Notes: generated from the letters alone by a model not told the origin. A DNA stretch of 64,000 nt from Sulfuritalea sp. (GCA_023229545.1 JALNZB010000017.1:1-64000), one strand, 5' to 3'; shown: positions 15,557 to 24,896, numbered from the stretch's first letter. A program made the numbers and translations.

Positions 15557-18500
15557 GCGCCGGCTTGCGGCGGCGCGTGGCGCGCTTGGCCACCAGCTTT
15601 GGCTTTTTCGGCGCAGTCAATCGCTCAAGCATAAGCTGCGCGGCGGCTTGAACCTCGGGTTCAATGTCGACCAGCTTGTCCGGACAATTTTCCATCGCTG
15701 CCTCGAAGGCCAGCAGCAGCGGACGGGCGTGCTTTTCATAGCCCAGATCGCGCAGCAGATCGAGTAGCGCAGCGGCGCCTTGCCCGCTCGCCAAGACCGG
15801 CGCAAGAAAGCCTTCGACAAAATGCGCACTGACCAGTGCGGCAGCGATGTCGGCCGAATCGGCGAGCAAGCGGGCAAGGGCGTCGCGCAAAGCAGACCTG
15901 TGACCAAGCTCATGCGCCTGTTTGGCCTCGATGGCGTAGCGGCGGGTTTGCAGCTTGGCGTACCTTTCGCGCCAGAAAGGATGCTGGTTGGCATCCAGCT
16001 CCGCCGCACGCGAATAGGCCGCAAACGCCTCGTCCAGGCGCTCCCGCGCCTCCAGCAGCCTGCCCAGGTTGTTCCACGGCAATGCCTCCGTCGGAGCGAG
16101 TCCAATCGCCTTGCGGTAGGCGGCCTCGGCCTCGTCGAAACGATTCAACGGGTAGGCCAGCAGATTACCCAGATCATTCCACGACCAAACAAACGCCGGA
16201 TCGAATTCGATCGCCTTGCGGTAGGCGGCCTCGGCCTCGTCGAAACGATTCAACGGGTAGGCCAGCAGATTACCCAGATCATTCCACGACCCAGCAAACT
16301 CCGGATCGAGCTTGATCGCCTTGCGGCAGGCCGCCTCGGCTTCGTCATGACGATTCGGACTCTTGGTCAGCAAGTTAGCCAGGTTGCCCCACGGCCAAGC
16401 GAATGTTGGGGCGAGTTCAATCGCCTTGCGAAACGCTGCTTCGGCGTCATCATGGCGATTAAGTTCGTCTGTCAATTGCACCCCCAACCCGTTCCACAGC
16501 CAAGCATCAGATGGATCGAGATCGATGGCTTTTCGAAAGGCTGCCTCCGCCTCCACCAAATCACCTTTCGTATCGCCCAGCAATGCAGCGCGCTCGTACC
16601 AAGTACGCGACGACACGCCTCTGGCAACAGCCTGATCCAGCGCTTGTTGCGCCTGGGCAAAGCGGCGGGAACGGCGCATGGCTCCTGCCACGTTTGCCCA
16701 TTCGGTGGCGCTGGCATCGCTTGCATACTTCAAGCCCCAGTCCAGCCAGTCCTTAGCCGCCTCATCGTTCGCAAACTTGACCCAGTCCCGCGCACCAACC
16801 AGGCGCCAGACCATCGCCCGCAGTCCGGGGGCTCCCGCTACTGCCAACAAATCCTCGGCGTCCTGCGGCAGAAGGCATGGCAACGGTAAGTAGCCACACG
16901 CCCGCTTGCTGAACAGCAGCACCAAATCAGCTTCATGGAGACCATGTATCTGTAGCCGGCGTCGTTCTGCGTCGAGACGAAGACGTACGCGAGCGGCCTC
17001 TTCCTGAGCAGTGGTGCGTTCACAAAGGGCTTGCACGCTGGCCTGTTTCTGGTCCAAGCGCAGCTCGACCGAACCGAGCAAGGCATCCTGTTCGTCCACC
17101 GTCAGGCCGCCTTTGCAGCGCTGTAGCTGGTCGCGCATGCGCACTACCGCCGCCAGGTCTTCCGACAAATCGCCGGCAGGGAGAAAATCCTCAACCGCGC
17201 CGCCGCGATCCCACACATGCTGCAGCAGTCGGTCGGCACCATGGACCTCCAAGCCGCGCCGCATCTGCGTCGCGCAACGGGCGCCGGCCAGGGCAAAGGA
17301 AAATTGCGCGGCAGCCAGGGCGCCCGCGCCGCATTCAATCTGCATGCCGTCCTGCAACTCGTCGAGATCGAACATCGCTTCGAGGAACTCGGTGAGTCCG
17401 ATCACGTTCTGGCGGATGCGGCGGTTGCCGCGCATTTGCAGCCAGAGCCGGAACAGTTGCTCGGCAATACGGTATTGGGTGCGACCATGGGCGGCGGATT
17501 TTTCCACAAGACCTTCGCGGTCCAAGACATCCATCTGCGCCGACACGGTGCCGGTCGGCAAGCCGGCATGGGCTCCGATTTCAGCGGCGGTGTGACCAAA
17601 ACGCAGGCCGCCGCCATCGCCAGGGCGCCGTACGGCCAAGGCGTGCATGACGACCTGAGCCTGTTCCGACAAATCCTCGAAGCGTGCCTTGTAGTAAGGC
17701 GTGGTGATGTCCATCAAACGCTCGAAATCCTCGACGGCGCGGCTGTTTGGGCCGTGGCGCAGCAGTTCGAAAATGAGGCCCAAGGCGCGCGGATTGCCCC
17801 CGGTGAGCTGGTACAGCGCATCGACGCGGCCAGGGCGGGCGCGCAGTCGGTCCTTGACTTCGGGCACATCCTGCGCATCGGCCAGGCGCTCCAGCACCTG
17901 GCGCACTTCCATGAGATCGAGCTTGCCCAAGCGCTTTGGAATAAAGAAGTCGTAGAACGCCTTGTCATAGTCGGTGAAGGGTTCGGACAGGCGTACCGAG
18001 CCGCCTATGACGATAGGCGCGGTCGTGGTGGATAAGATTTCGCGCAAAGCCCAGTAGGCCGGCGCGTGCGGATCCTTGAGCTTGCGACCGGTCTTGTCGA
18101 TGCGTTGAAAAATGAAGTCGAGGTTATCCACCAACAGCACGGGACGGCGCCCGAGCTCTGTGCAAATTTGCAGCAAGAGTTTGAACCCGGTGTCGGCGAG
18201 CGGATCGGCTCCGGCACCGCTGCTCCTGGCCCGATCGACGTCAGCGATCAGGCGATCCGCGAGCTCGGTTTGGCCCATACGGTCCAATTCGTCGGCCAGC
18301 GCATCGCACGCCGCCCACCAGAAGTCGGCGAGGTTCTTGACCTGGTACAGCTCTTCGGGAAAAGAAAGAGCGATCAGGTGATCCTCCAAGTCGGCGTCGC
18401 GGCGGATGGCGACGGCCAAGCGCTTGAGCAGTGTGGTCTTGCCGGCGCCACGCAGGCCGACCAGCAGGTAGTGCTGCACGCTGCCTTCACGCGATGCGCG

Positions 18501-18617
18501 GGCCAGCTCGTCACGCAGGAAGGTGAACTCGTCCACGCGGGCGACGAAGCCGGCGAGAAGATCATCATCGCTAAGCCAGTCGGGGTTGTAGTGGCGATGG
18601 GCGGACGCGGTGTTCAT
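15543..18617 (-). CDS. P-loop ATPase (STAND-like) with winged-helix region and C-terminal TPR array
   Basis: 1024 residues. ATG 18617 overlaps the upstream ATPase stop by four bases (ATGA), with GGAGGG about 8 bases upstream. Order: P-loop NTPase about 45-330 (Walker A GLRGAGKT 54-61; Walker B RPVLLVDNLDF 158-168; a VIGGSVRLSEPF sensor-like segment), a winged-helix region about 340-400 (GLPTGTVSAQMDVLDREGLV), a long middle region without recognised motifs, then at least five 35-residue TPR-like units (about 680-880), two of them nearly identical. The C-terminus is basic (RATRRRKP). The plan, a switch ATPase plus helical repeats, is that of STAND signal-transduction or conflict proteins. No nuclease, protease or other effector domain is recognisable. 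The partner ATPase is directly upstream. Confidence 0.85.
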   Translation of the reverse strand: MNTASAHRHYNPDWLSDDDLLAGFVARVDEFTFLRDELARASREGSVQHYLLVGLRGAGKTTLLKRLAVAIRRDADLEDHLIALSFPEELYQVKNLADFWWAACDALADELDRMGQTELADRLIADVDRARSSGAGADPLADTGFKLLLQICTELGRRPVLLVDNLDFIFQRIDKTGRKLKDPHAPAYWALREILSTTTAPIVIGGSVRLSEPFTDYDKAFYDFFIPKRLGKLDLMEVRQVLERLADAQDVPEVKDRLRARPGRVDALYQLTGGNPRALGLIFELLRHGPNSRAVEDFERLMDITTPYYKARFEDLSEQAQVVMHALAVRRPGDGGGLRFGHTAAEIGAHAGLPTGTVSAQMDVLDREGLVEKSAAHGRTQYRIAEQLFRLWLQMRGNRRIRQNVIGLTEFLEAMFDLDELQDGMQIECGAGALAAAQFSFALAGARCATQMRRGLEVHGADRLLQHVWDRGGAVEDFLPAGDLSEDLAAVVRMRDQLQRCKGGLTVDEQDALLGSVELRLDQKQASVQALCERTTAQEEAARVRLRLDAERRRLQIHGLHEADLVLLFSKRACGYLPLPCLLPQDAEDLLAVAGAPGLRAMVWRLVGARDWVKFANDEAAKDWLDWGLKYASDASATEWANVAGAMRRSRRFAQAQQALDQAVARGVSSRTWYERAALLGDTKGDLVEAEAAFRKAIDLDPSDAWLWNGLGVQLTDELNRHDDAEAAFRKAIELAPTFAWPWGNLANLLTKSPNRHDEAEAACRKAIKLDPEFAGSWNDLGNLLAYPLNRFDEAEAAYRKAIEFDPAFVWSWNDLGNLLAYPLNRFDEAEAAYRKAIGLAPTEALPWNNLGRLLEARERLDEAFAAYSRAAELDANQHPFWRERYAKLQTRRYAIEAKQAHELGHRSALRDALARLLADSADIAAALVSAHFVEGFLAPVLASGQGAAALLDLLRDLGYEKHARPLLLAFEAAMENCPDKLVDIEPEVQAAAQLMLERLTAPKKPKLVAKRATRRRKPALKDE
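16105..16291. repeat. Tandem 105-base repeat unit in the TPR region, 82 bases perfectly conserved
   Basis: Bases 16105-16186 and 16210-16291 are identical over 82 bases with an offset of 105, i.e. one 35-residue TPR unit. The encoded units both read YRKAIEFDP/YRKAIGLAP preceded by WNDLGNLLAYPLNRFDEAEA. Flanking units share the protein pattern but are clearly diverged at DNA level, so this pair is a recent duplication or gene-conversion product. Confidence 0.92.
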
Positions 18618-19843
18618 AGCGTGTCCCTCCTGAGCCACCACCGCCGCAGGGGTTCAAGACGGAAGCGATAGCGCCGTACGCCAGAGCTGTCGTCGGGCCA
18701 CCAATAGGCGTCACGTTGCAGAATGTCGCGCAAGCGAATGAACGTGCGCCGTGCCTCTTCCGCAGCGACGTTGGTCATACGGCCTTCCAGTACGGCCAGC
18801 AGGTTCTCCGCACGCGCGCCGCCCGGATCGCGTGCGGCAAGATTGAGCAAGGCCAAAGCATGATCGGCGTCGGCGCGGCACAACTGCACGGAAAGCCGCC
18901 CCGCCCAATGATGAAAGTCGTTATCGGCGCCAGGCTGTACCAGTCGGTCGATGGCTTGTTCGATCAAACTGGCGGGACTCGCGGTAGAGTTCGAAGCCAT
19001 GAAGTCGCGCAGATGGTGGAATGCCGACTGTAGGTAGTAAGGCTGGGGCCATTGCACGGCGGCAACGATGCTGCTGGCGTCGGCCACGGACAAGTCAATC
19101 TCATAGCGAACGGCCAGTTTGGCGAGCATGGCAATGGCCATCTCGTCCTTGAATGCCTCAAGTCCCTGATGCTTCATGCTGTTGATGGTGTCGGCCATGC
19201 CGTGCTCCTGCACCAGCGTATCCAGTCCTATCGAGCCCGATACCAGCCAACGCACCTTGCGCGCATTAGGCAACGCCCGCACGTCGTTGCGAAACCAGTC
19301 GAGAAACCGGCGCACGCGCTGCACGCCACTTTGCGCATCGTTGCGGATGATGTTGAACAGCAGAATAGGCAACTCATCGACGTAGATCAGCCACGGCTCT
19401 TCGACCTGCGCGATCAGGCGCAGCGCGTCACAAGCCACTTTGGTCCAATCTTCGGCGTCAGCGTTGCCCAGTTCCACGCCTACCGACCCGGCACCCACTG
19501 GAATTTTGAGCGACTTGATGCGCCCGCCCAGCGTGCTGAATGCTTCACTTAGGGCATCCATGGTCTTGCCGGCGATTGTGCCAAGTTCGGGCTTGAGCGC
19601 GCTTTCCAGCTTGTCGAGAAAGCCGCGCTCATCGAGACTCGAAGCAACATTGATCTCAATTGCCCGCCAGCCTTCGGCACGAACCTGCGCCATGATGGCG
19701 CGGGCAACCGACGTCTTGCCGATACGGCGTGGCCCGAGCAATAGTATGTCGTCGTTGGCGAGAATATCCCGCAGCCGCGCAACATCCACATCGCGACCGA
19801 AGAAGTTCTCGCCCTCCACCGGTGAGCCGGCAATATTGTCCAT
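18614..19843 (-). CDS. P-loop ATPase with archaeal-ATPase/STAND-type signature
   Basis: 409 residues. The N-terminus FFGRDVDVARLRD is the short conserved strand-helix that precedes such ATPases. Walker A is GPRRIGKT (37-44), the RR-before-GK form of the archaeal ATPase/MNS group. Walker B is WLIYVDELPILL (151-162). A later LVSGSIGLDTL segment resembles the sensor-1 strand. Residues 250-409 are helical and end in a basic RRWWLRRDTL. The gene is coupled to the large ATPase-TPR gene by an ATGA overlap. The pair may form a hetero-oligomeric switch. Similar P-loop proteins occur in defence and in vesicle or membrane processes, but I do not recognise a described system. It is divergent from the P-type ATPase gene, with a 16-base palindrome between them. 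Confidence 0.85.
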   Translation of the reverse strand: MDNIAGSPVEGENFFGRDVDVARLRDILANDDILLLGPRRIGKTSVARAIMAQVRAEGWRAIEINVASSLDERGFLDKLESALKPELGTIAGKTMDALSEAFSTLGGRIKSLKIPVGAGSVGVELGNADAEDWTKVACDALRLIAQVEEPWLIYVDELPILLFNIIRNDAQSGVQRVRRFLDWFRNDVRALPNARKVRWLVSGSIGLDTLVQEHGMADTINSMKHQGLEAFKDEMAIAMLAKLAVRYEIDLSVADASSIVAAVQWPQPYYLQSAFHHLRDFMASNSTASPASLIEQAIDRLVQPGADNDFHHWAGRLSVQLCRADADHALALLNLAARDPGGARAENLLAVLEGRMTNVAAEEARRTFIRLRDILQRDAYWWPDDSSGVRRYRFRLEPLRRWWLRRDTL

Positions 19844-19893
19844 GAGTGCCCCTTGTTGGTTAATATGCGAGAGAATCTTAGCACTATATTTTC

Positions 19894-19929
19894 ATAGCGC
19901 AAAGAATTCTTTGCAAAACTGAGCGCTAT
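19894..19929. promoter_or_regulatory. Nested palindromes in the divergent promoter region
   Basis: GCAAAGAATTCTTTGC (19899-19914) is a perfect 16-base palindrome. Flanking it, ATAGCGC (19894-19900) and GCGCTAT (19923-19929) form an outer inverted repeat. The site lies between the ATPase-pair operon (start 19843, minus) and the P-type ATPase gene (start 19990, plus), where an operator would be expected. The binding protein is unknown. Confidence 0.5.
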
Positions 19930-19989
19930 CGTGGATGCAAAGCAATCGCAGCGGATACTCCTGCGGGACTTCGCTGCATAATCCAGCCC

Positions 19990-22716
19990 ATGACAAGTCC
20001 ACCTGGTCCACCGACTATTCCACCGACCGAGGCTGACGCCACGCCTTGGCACGCCCTGTCCGCCGCCGACGCGCTGGCCCGCCACAACGTCGACCCGGAA
20101 CACGGTCTGGCCGAGGATGAAGCCGCCACCCGGCTGCTGCGCCATGGTCCCAACCGTCTCCGCCCACAGGCCGGACGCAGTGCGCTGAAGCGCTTCCTGA
20201 ACCAGTTGACGCAGCCGCTGGTGCTGGTGCTGATCGGCTCCGGCATCGTCACCTCGGGCCTGGGCGAATGGGTCGACAGCGCCGTGATTTTCGGCGTGGT
20301 GGCGGTCAATGCCGTAATCGGCTACTTGCAGGAAGGCAAGGCCGAGGCGGCGCTGGCGGCGCTGGCGCGCGCCCTGGCGACCGAGGTCACGGTGTTGCGC
20401 GGCGGCAAGAAGCGGCGCATGGACGCGGTGCATCTGGTGCCCGGCGACGTGGTCTGGCTTGCCGCCGGCGACAAGGTACCGGCCGATCTGCGCATCGTCT
20501 CCGGCAAGCAATTGCGCACCGTCGAGGCGCAGCTCACCGGCGAGGCGTCGCCGATCGACAAGCATCACGACACGCTGCCCGACGACACCCTGCTCGCCGA
20601 CCGCCGCAACATGGGTTATGCCGGCACCACCGTGGTCGCCGGCCAGGGCCACGGTCTGGTCGTCGCCACGGCGGACGCCACCGAGACCGGACGCATTTCG
20701 GGCCTGATCGCCAGCGCGCCGGAAATCGCCACGCCGTTGACGAAGAAGATGGGCGAATTCGCCGGCCTGCTGCTGTGGGTAATCCTTGGTCTCGCCGCAC
20801 TCACCTTCGTCGTCGGCGTGCTGCGCGGCGAATCAATTGCGTACATGCTGGTGGCCGCCGTGGCGCTGGCCGTCGGCGCCATTCCCGAGGGGCTGCCGGC
20901 GGCCATGAGCATCACCCTGGCCATCGGCGTCAGCCGCATGGCGAAACGGCGCGCCATCATCCGCCATCTGCCGGCGGTGGAAGCGCTGGGCAGCACCACG
21001 GTGATCTGTTCCGACAAGACCGGCACGCTCACCGAAAACGCCATGACCGTCACCGAACTGTGGGCCGGCGGCGAACGCTTCGGCGTCAGCGGACAGGGCT
21101 ACAAGCCGGAAGGCGAGTTGCGCGGTATGGGCAATATCGCCGCATCGCCAGCGCCGACTTTTCTTCGCGAAACCCTGCTGGCCGGCGCGCTCTGCAACGA
21201 CGCCACGCTCTACCACGAGCACCGCCAATGGCAGATCACCGGCGATCCGACCGAAGCCGCGTTGCTGGTGGTGGCGCGCAAATGCGGGCTGGACGAAGCC
21301 ACGCTGCGCAATGTATTCCCGCGCCAGGACGAGCTGCCCTTCGATGCGGCGCGGCAGACCATGGCCACGCTGCACGCGGTCGAAGGTCGATCGGTGGCCT
21401 ACATCAAGGGCGCGCTGGAAAAACTGCTGCCCGCCTGCCGCAACATGCTGGCCGCAGACGGCAACGAAATCCCGCTCGATGCAGCGACAGTCGAAGCCGC
21501 CGCCGCACTTATGACGGCGCGCGGCCTGCGCGTACTGGCTCTGGCGCGACGGCAGTTGGCCACTGACGAAACGCTGAATGAAGCCAGCATCAACACCGAC
21601 CTGGTGTTGCTCGGTCTGGTCGGCATGATCGACCCGCCGCGCCAGCAGGCCATCGCCGCCGTGCGCACCTGTCATGCCGCAGGTATTGTGGTGAAAATGA
21701 TCACCGGCGACCATGCCGACACCGCGCGGGCGATTGCCGTACAGGTCAGCATCGTCAAGGAAGGCGACGCGGTCCAGGTGCTGACTGGTCGCGATTTGGC
21801 GCAACTCGACGATGAAGCCTTGAAGGCCACCGTGCGCGACGTGAATGTTTTCGCCCGCGTCGAACCGGAACAGAAGCTGCGCCTGGTACGCGCCCTGCAA
21901 GCCGGCGGCGAAGTCGTGGCAATGACCGGCGACGGCGTCAACGACGCCCCGGCGCTGAAGCAGGCCGACATCGGCATCGCCATGGGCATGGGCGGCACCG
22001 ACGTAGCCAAGGAAGCGGCGGCGATGGTGCTCACCGACGACAACTTCGCCACCATCGAAGCTGCCATCGAAGAAGGGCGCGGCATCTATGACAATCTGGT
22101 GAAGTTCATCACCTGGACCTTGCCCACCAACTTCGGCGAAGGCCTGGTCATCCTCGCCGCCATCGTCGCCGGCGTCACGCTGCCGATCACGCCGCTGCAA
22201 ATTCTCTGGATCAACATGACCACCGCCGTGCTGCTCGGCCTGCCGCTGGCCTTCGAGCCGGCCGAGCGCGGCATCATGCAGCGACCGCCGCGACCGCCCG
22301 GGGCGCCGGTGCTCGATGCCATCCTGATCGAGCGCGTGATGCTGGTCGGCCTCCTGATGCTGGCCGGCTCCTTCGGCATGTTCCTGCTGGCGCTGGAGCG
22401 CGGTCAGACCATGGCCGAGGCGCGCACCATCGCCATGAACGTGTTCGTCGCCATCGAAGCCGTCTACCTGTTCAACTGCCGCTCGCTGCGCCTGCCAGTG
22501 ACCGCCGTCGCCGCCTTCTCCAACCCGTGGATATGGTGGGGCGTCGGCCTGCAAGTCGCACTACAACTGGCGATCACCTACGCCGCGCCACTCAACGCGG
22601 CCTTCGCCACCGCCCCGATCAACGCCCGCGCCTGGGGCGAGATCGCCGTCATCGCACTGCTGGCGATGGGCGTCATCGAACTGGAAAAGCGCTGGCGGGC
22701 AACAGCGCAGGCCTGA
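19990..22716 (+). CDS. P-type cation-transporting ATPase (type II-like)
   Basis: 908 residues, family-typical. The N-terminal cation ATPase domain (HNVDPEHGLAEDEAATRL) precedes membrane helices at about 75-115. The actuator domain carries TGEASPIDK. M4 has the PEGLPAAM motif seen in Ca2+, Na+ and related type II pumps. The phosphorylation site is CSDKTGTLT, the nucleotide domain has KGALEKLL, and the hinge motif is GDGVNDAPALKQADIGIAMG. Six C-terminal helices close the protein. The ion is not determined by what I can see: Ca2+, Na+/K+ or Mg2+ are possible. It starts 147 bases from the divergent ATPase-pair operon. A hairpin with T-run follows the stop. Confidence 0.93.
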   Translation: MTSPPGPPTIPPTEADATPWHALSAADALARHNVDPEHGLAEDEAATRLLRHGPNRLRPQAGRSALKRFLNQLTQPLVLVLIGSGIVTSGLGEWVDSAVIFGVVAVNAVIGYLQEGKAEAALAALARALATEVTVLRGGKKRRMDAVHLVPGDVVWLAAGDKVPADLRIVSGKQLRTVEAQLTGEASPIDKHHDTLPDDTLLADRRNMGYAGTTVVAGQGHGLVVATADATETGRISGLIASAPEIATPLTKKMGEFAGLLLWVILGLAALTFVVGVLRGESIAYMLVAAVALAVGAIPEGLPAAMSITLAIGVSRMAKRRAIIRHLPAVEALGSTTVICSDKTGTLTENAMTVTELWAGGERFGVSGQGYKPEGELRGMGNIAASPAPTFLRETLLAGALCNDATLYHEHRQWQITGDPTEAALLVVARKCGLDEATLRNVFPRQDELPFDAARQTMATLHAVEGRSVAYIKGALEKLLPACRNMLAADGNEIPLDAATVEAAAALMTARGLRVLALARRQLATDETLNEASINTDLVLLGLVGMIDPPRQQAIAAVRTCHAAGIVVKMITGDHADTARAIAVQVSIVKEGDAVQVLTGRDLAQLDDEALKATVRDVNVFARVEPEQKLRLVRALQAGGEVVAMTGDGVNDAPALKQADIGIAMGMGGTDVAKEAAAMVLTDDNFATIEAAIEEGRGIYDNLVKFITWTLPTNFGEGLVILAAIVAGVTLPITPLQILWINMTTAVLLGLPLAFEPAERGIMQRPPRPPGAPVLDAILIERVMLVGLLMLAGSFGMFLLALERGQTMAEARTIAMNVFVAIEAVYLFNCRSLRLPVTAVAAFSNPWIWWGVGLQVALQLAITYAAPLNAAFATAPINARAWGEIAVIALLAMGVIELEKRWRATAQA

Positions 22717-22730
22717 AGCGGGGGCAGGCA

Positions 22731-22764
22731 AAAGTCGGCGCTGGCGGCACGGCGCCTACTTTTT
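22731..22764. terminator. Bidirectional rho-independent terminator
   Basis: AAAGTCGGCGC (22731-22741) pairs with GCGCCTACTTT (22752-22762) with one mismatch, followed by further T on the plus strand, and TTTT on the minus strand through the AAAG start. It lies between the P-type ATPase gene (plus, stop 22716) and the LuxR-type regulator gene (minus, stop 22756), partly inside the latter's last codons. Confidence 0.6.
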
Positions 22765-23412
22765 CTCCGGTCGTCCCGCCACGCCGTGCTGCACCGCCAT
22801 CAGGGCGGCCTCGGTACGCGAGCGCACTTGCAGCTTTTGCAGGATGACGGTGATGTGGTGCTTGACGGTTTTTTCCGCCAAATGCAAGCGCTCGCCAATT
22901 TCGCGATTGGTCAGCCCCTGGCTCAGCCATTCGAGCACGCCGGTCTCGCGCGTGGTGAGCGTGGCGAAGGCATCGGGCGGGCGCGGGCGGGAGAATTCGG
23001 TCAGCATCTCGGCCGCCAGGGTCGGCGTAACATAAGCCTCGCCAGTCGCCACGTTGCGCACGATGGTGCGCAACTCGCCCGCCGACACGCCCTTGAGCAC
23101 ATAGCCGTGCGCGCCCGCCTTGAGCGCGTCCAGCAGGCTTTCCGGGGTTTCAGACATGGTCAGCATCATGATGCGCACATGCGGCAGGGCGGCGGCAATT
23201 TGCGCGGCCGCGGCGATGCCGCCCATGCCCGGCATGCTCACGTCCAGCAGCACCATGTCCGGGTTGAGGGAAAGCGCCAGTTCCACGGCCTCTTCGCCGC
23301 TGCCCGCCTGGGCGATCACATCGAAGTCCGGCGACGCCGCCAGCGAATTGGCGACGCCTTCGCGAAACAGCGGATGGTCATCGCCCAGCAGGATGCGAAT
23401 CGGCGCGGTCAT
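22756..23412 (-). CDS. NarL/FixJ-family response regulator
   Basis: 218 residues. Receiver 1-125 has acidic DD at 11-12, phosphoacceptor D57 (VLLDVSMPGMGG), the Thr position in LTMSE and Lys in GYVLKG. The LuxR-type helix-turn-helix is about 150-210, with LTTRETGVLEWLSQGLTN and EIGERLHLAEKTVKHHI. The start codon overlaps the stop of the kinase gene (ATGA), so the two are co-translated. The pair is divergent from the multiheme cytochrome genes (24992 onward), which are candidate targets. Confidence 0.93.
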   Translation of the reverse strand: MTAPIRILLGDDHPLFREGVANSLAASPDFDVIAQAGSGEEAVELALSLNPDMVLLDVSMPGMGGIAAAAQIAAALPHVRIMMLTMSETPESLLDALKAGAHGYVLKGVSAGELRTIVRNVATGEAYVTPTLAAEMLTEFSRPRPPDAFATLTTRETGVLEWLSQGLTNREIGERLHLAEKTVKHHITVILQKLQVRSRTEAALMAVQHGVAGRPEKK

Positions 23413-24872
23413 GACATTTCCTCGCCGGACAAGGGCAGGCCAGCCAGGACGCGCGTCCCGCGTCCCGGCGCCGATTCGATTTCGCAGGTGCCGCCGAGCA
23501 GGCGCACGCGTTCCAACATGAAGGCCAGACCCAGCCGTCCCGAACGCGCCGCAACGTGCGGGTCGAAACCGGCGCCGTCGTCGGCGACCTCGATGCGTAC
23601 CAGACCGTCGTCGCGCCAGACGCGCACACGCGGTGGGCCGCCCAGGGCGTGACGATGACTGTTCGACATGGACTCCTGCAGCAGGCGATAGACGGTGATC
23701 TTGGTCGCCAGAGCGGCATCATTCGGGATCTCCTCGATGTCCGCCTCGACCTTGAGTCCAAATTGGCGCTCGAAATCGCGCACGGCGCGGCGCGCGGTCT
23801 CGGTGATGGACAGCGAGGCGATGCCCGGCATGCCCAGGCCGGCGGCGATATTGCGCAAGTCGTCGAGGGAAGAGCGCAGCGCCCCCTGGATCGCCTTCAA
23901 GTCAGGCGGAGACTGATTGGCGGAATCGTCACAACCGCCACCGGCTGCCACCATCTCGTCGAAGCGCATCAGGGCGAAGGCCAGTGACTGCGCCGGCCCG
24001 TCGTGCAGGTCGGCGGCGACGCGATGCAGGAACTGCTCGTTGAGCGTCGTGGTTGCCGCGCCGGCTTCGCCGAGCCGGGCGCGCATGCGCTCGTTTTCCC
24101 CGAACGCGGCGCGCAATTGCTGCAACTGATGGCGCAGGTCGTCGCGTTGTTGCACGATGGTGTCGTTGGCGCGGTGCACCTGCACGAAGAGCAGAAGAAA
24201 AATCGCCAGCGTGGCGACGCCCACCAGTACCCAGCTGCGCTGCTGGGCGCTGCGAATATCGCGATCGAGATTTTCCGTCGAGTGATAGAACTCGGCGACC
24301 GCGATCACTTCGCCCCCCGCAGCTGCGCGCACCGGGACATAGACCTCCAGCAGGTGCTGCCATTGCGTGCGCTCGGCGGCGTGTTCCGCCTCGTCGAGAT
24401 CGGTAATGTGTGCCGTCACCGTGCCGGCGAAAGCGGCGGCGAGCGCACCATCGACGGGGAAGCGCTGGCCAACCAGGCTGTGGTCGTTGCTGTAGCGAAT
24501 GACGCCATCGGCATCCCACAACTTGAAACGCACGACCTTGCGCCGCAGCGGCCCTTCGTTGAATATCTGGTCGAGTGCGACATGCGTTGCGGGCGCCGCC
24601 AGCGCACTGCCGGGATCATGGCGCAATTGCGCGGCAAGAATGCTTTCTACATAGATCGCCGCCACTGCGGCGGCGCGATTGACGGCGCTGCGTTCGATTT
24701 CCATGCCGAGCCAACTGCCGATGATGGCCATGCCAAGTATCAGCAAGGCGGAACCGACCAGCAAAAACTGGCGCGAAAAACTCATCCGCTCGAAAGGGCG
24801 GTCGGCGCTTGTCTCGGGAGGCACAACGGATAAGTTTTGATCGCGGCTTTGCATTGGCAGCGATGGTAGCAT
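23409..24872 (-). CDS. Membrane sensor histidine kinase, HisKA_3 (NarX/DegS-like) family
   Basis: 487 residues from ATG 24872. ATG 24854 or 24785 are possible alternatives, and no ribosome site decides. Transmembrane segment at about 34-56, an extracytoplasmic sensing region to about 205 (with RVVRFKLWDADGVIRYSNDH, reminiscent of dCache/PAS-like sensors), second membrane helix at about 210-230, coiled coil (VQQRDDLRHQLQQLRAAFGEN), then HisKA_3 with the phosphoacceptor His in AADLHDGPAQSLAF and a HATPase_c domain (ADDGAGFD, GRLGLAFMLERV). It should phosphorylate the coupled NarL-type regulator. Ligand unknown. Confidence 0.92.
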   Translation of the reverse strand: MLPSLPMQSRDQNLSVVPPETSADRPFERMSFSRQFLLVGSALLILGMAIIGSWLGMEIERSAVNRAAAVAAIYVESILAAQLRHDPGSALAAPATHVALDQIFNEGPLRRKVVRFKLWDADGVIRYSNDHSLVGQRFPVDGALAAAFAGTVTAHITDLDEAEHAAERTQWQHLLEVYVPVRAAAGGEVIAVAEFYHSTENLDRDIRSAQQRSWVLVGVATLAIFLLLFVQVHRANDTIVQQRDDLRHQLQQLRAAFGENERMRARLGEAGAATTTLNEQFLHRVAADLHDGPAQSLAFALMRFDEMVAAGGGCDDSANQSPPDLKAIQGALRSSLDDLRNIAAGLGMPGIASLSITETARRAVRDFERQFGLKVEADIEEIPNDAALATKITVYRLLQESMSNSHRHALGGPPRVRVWRDDGLVRIEVADDGAGFDPHVAARSGRLGLAFMLERVRLLGGTCEIESAPGRGTRVLAGLPLSGEEMS

Positions 24873-24876
24873 CCAA

Positions 24877-24896
24877 GGTCTGGTTCGTATCAGACC
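24877..24896. promoter_or_regulatory. Inverted repeat between kinase and cytochrome genes
   Basis: GGTCTG (24877-24882) and CAGACC (24891-24896) are separated by eight bases, in the 119-base divergent region between the sensor kinase (start 24872) and the cytochrome gene (start 24992). It could be an operator for the NarL-type regulator encoded alongside, but it does not match the NarL heptamer consensus well. Weak call. Confidence 0.3.

Noticed and set aside
16105..16500. Regular repeats as a CRISPR-like array
   Set aside because: The 105-base period is the 35-residue TPR unit in a long coding frame. There are no unique spacers, no short palindromic repeats and no cas genes.
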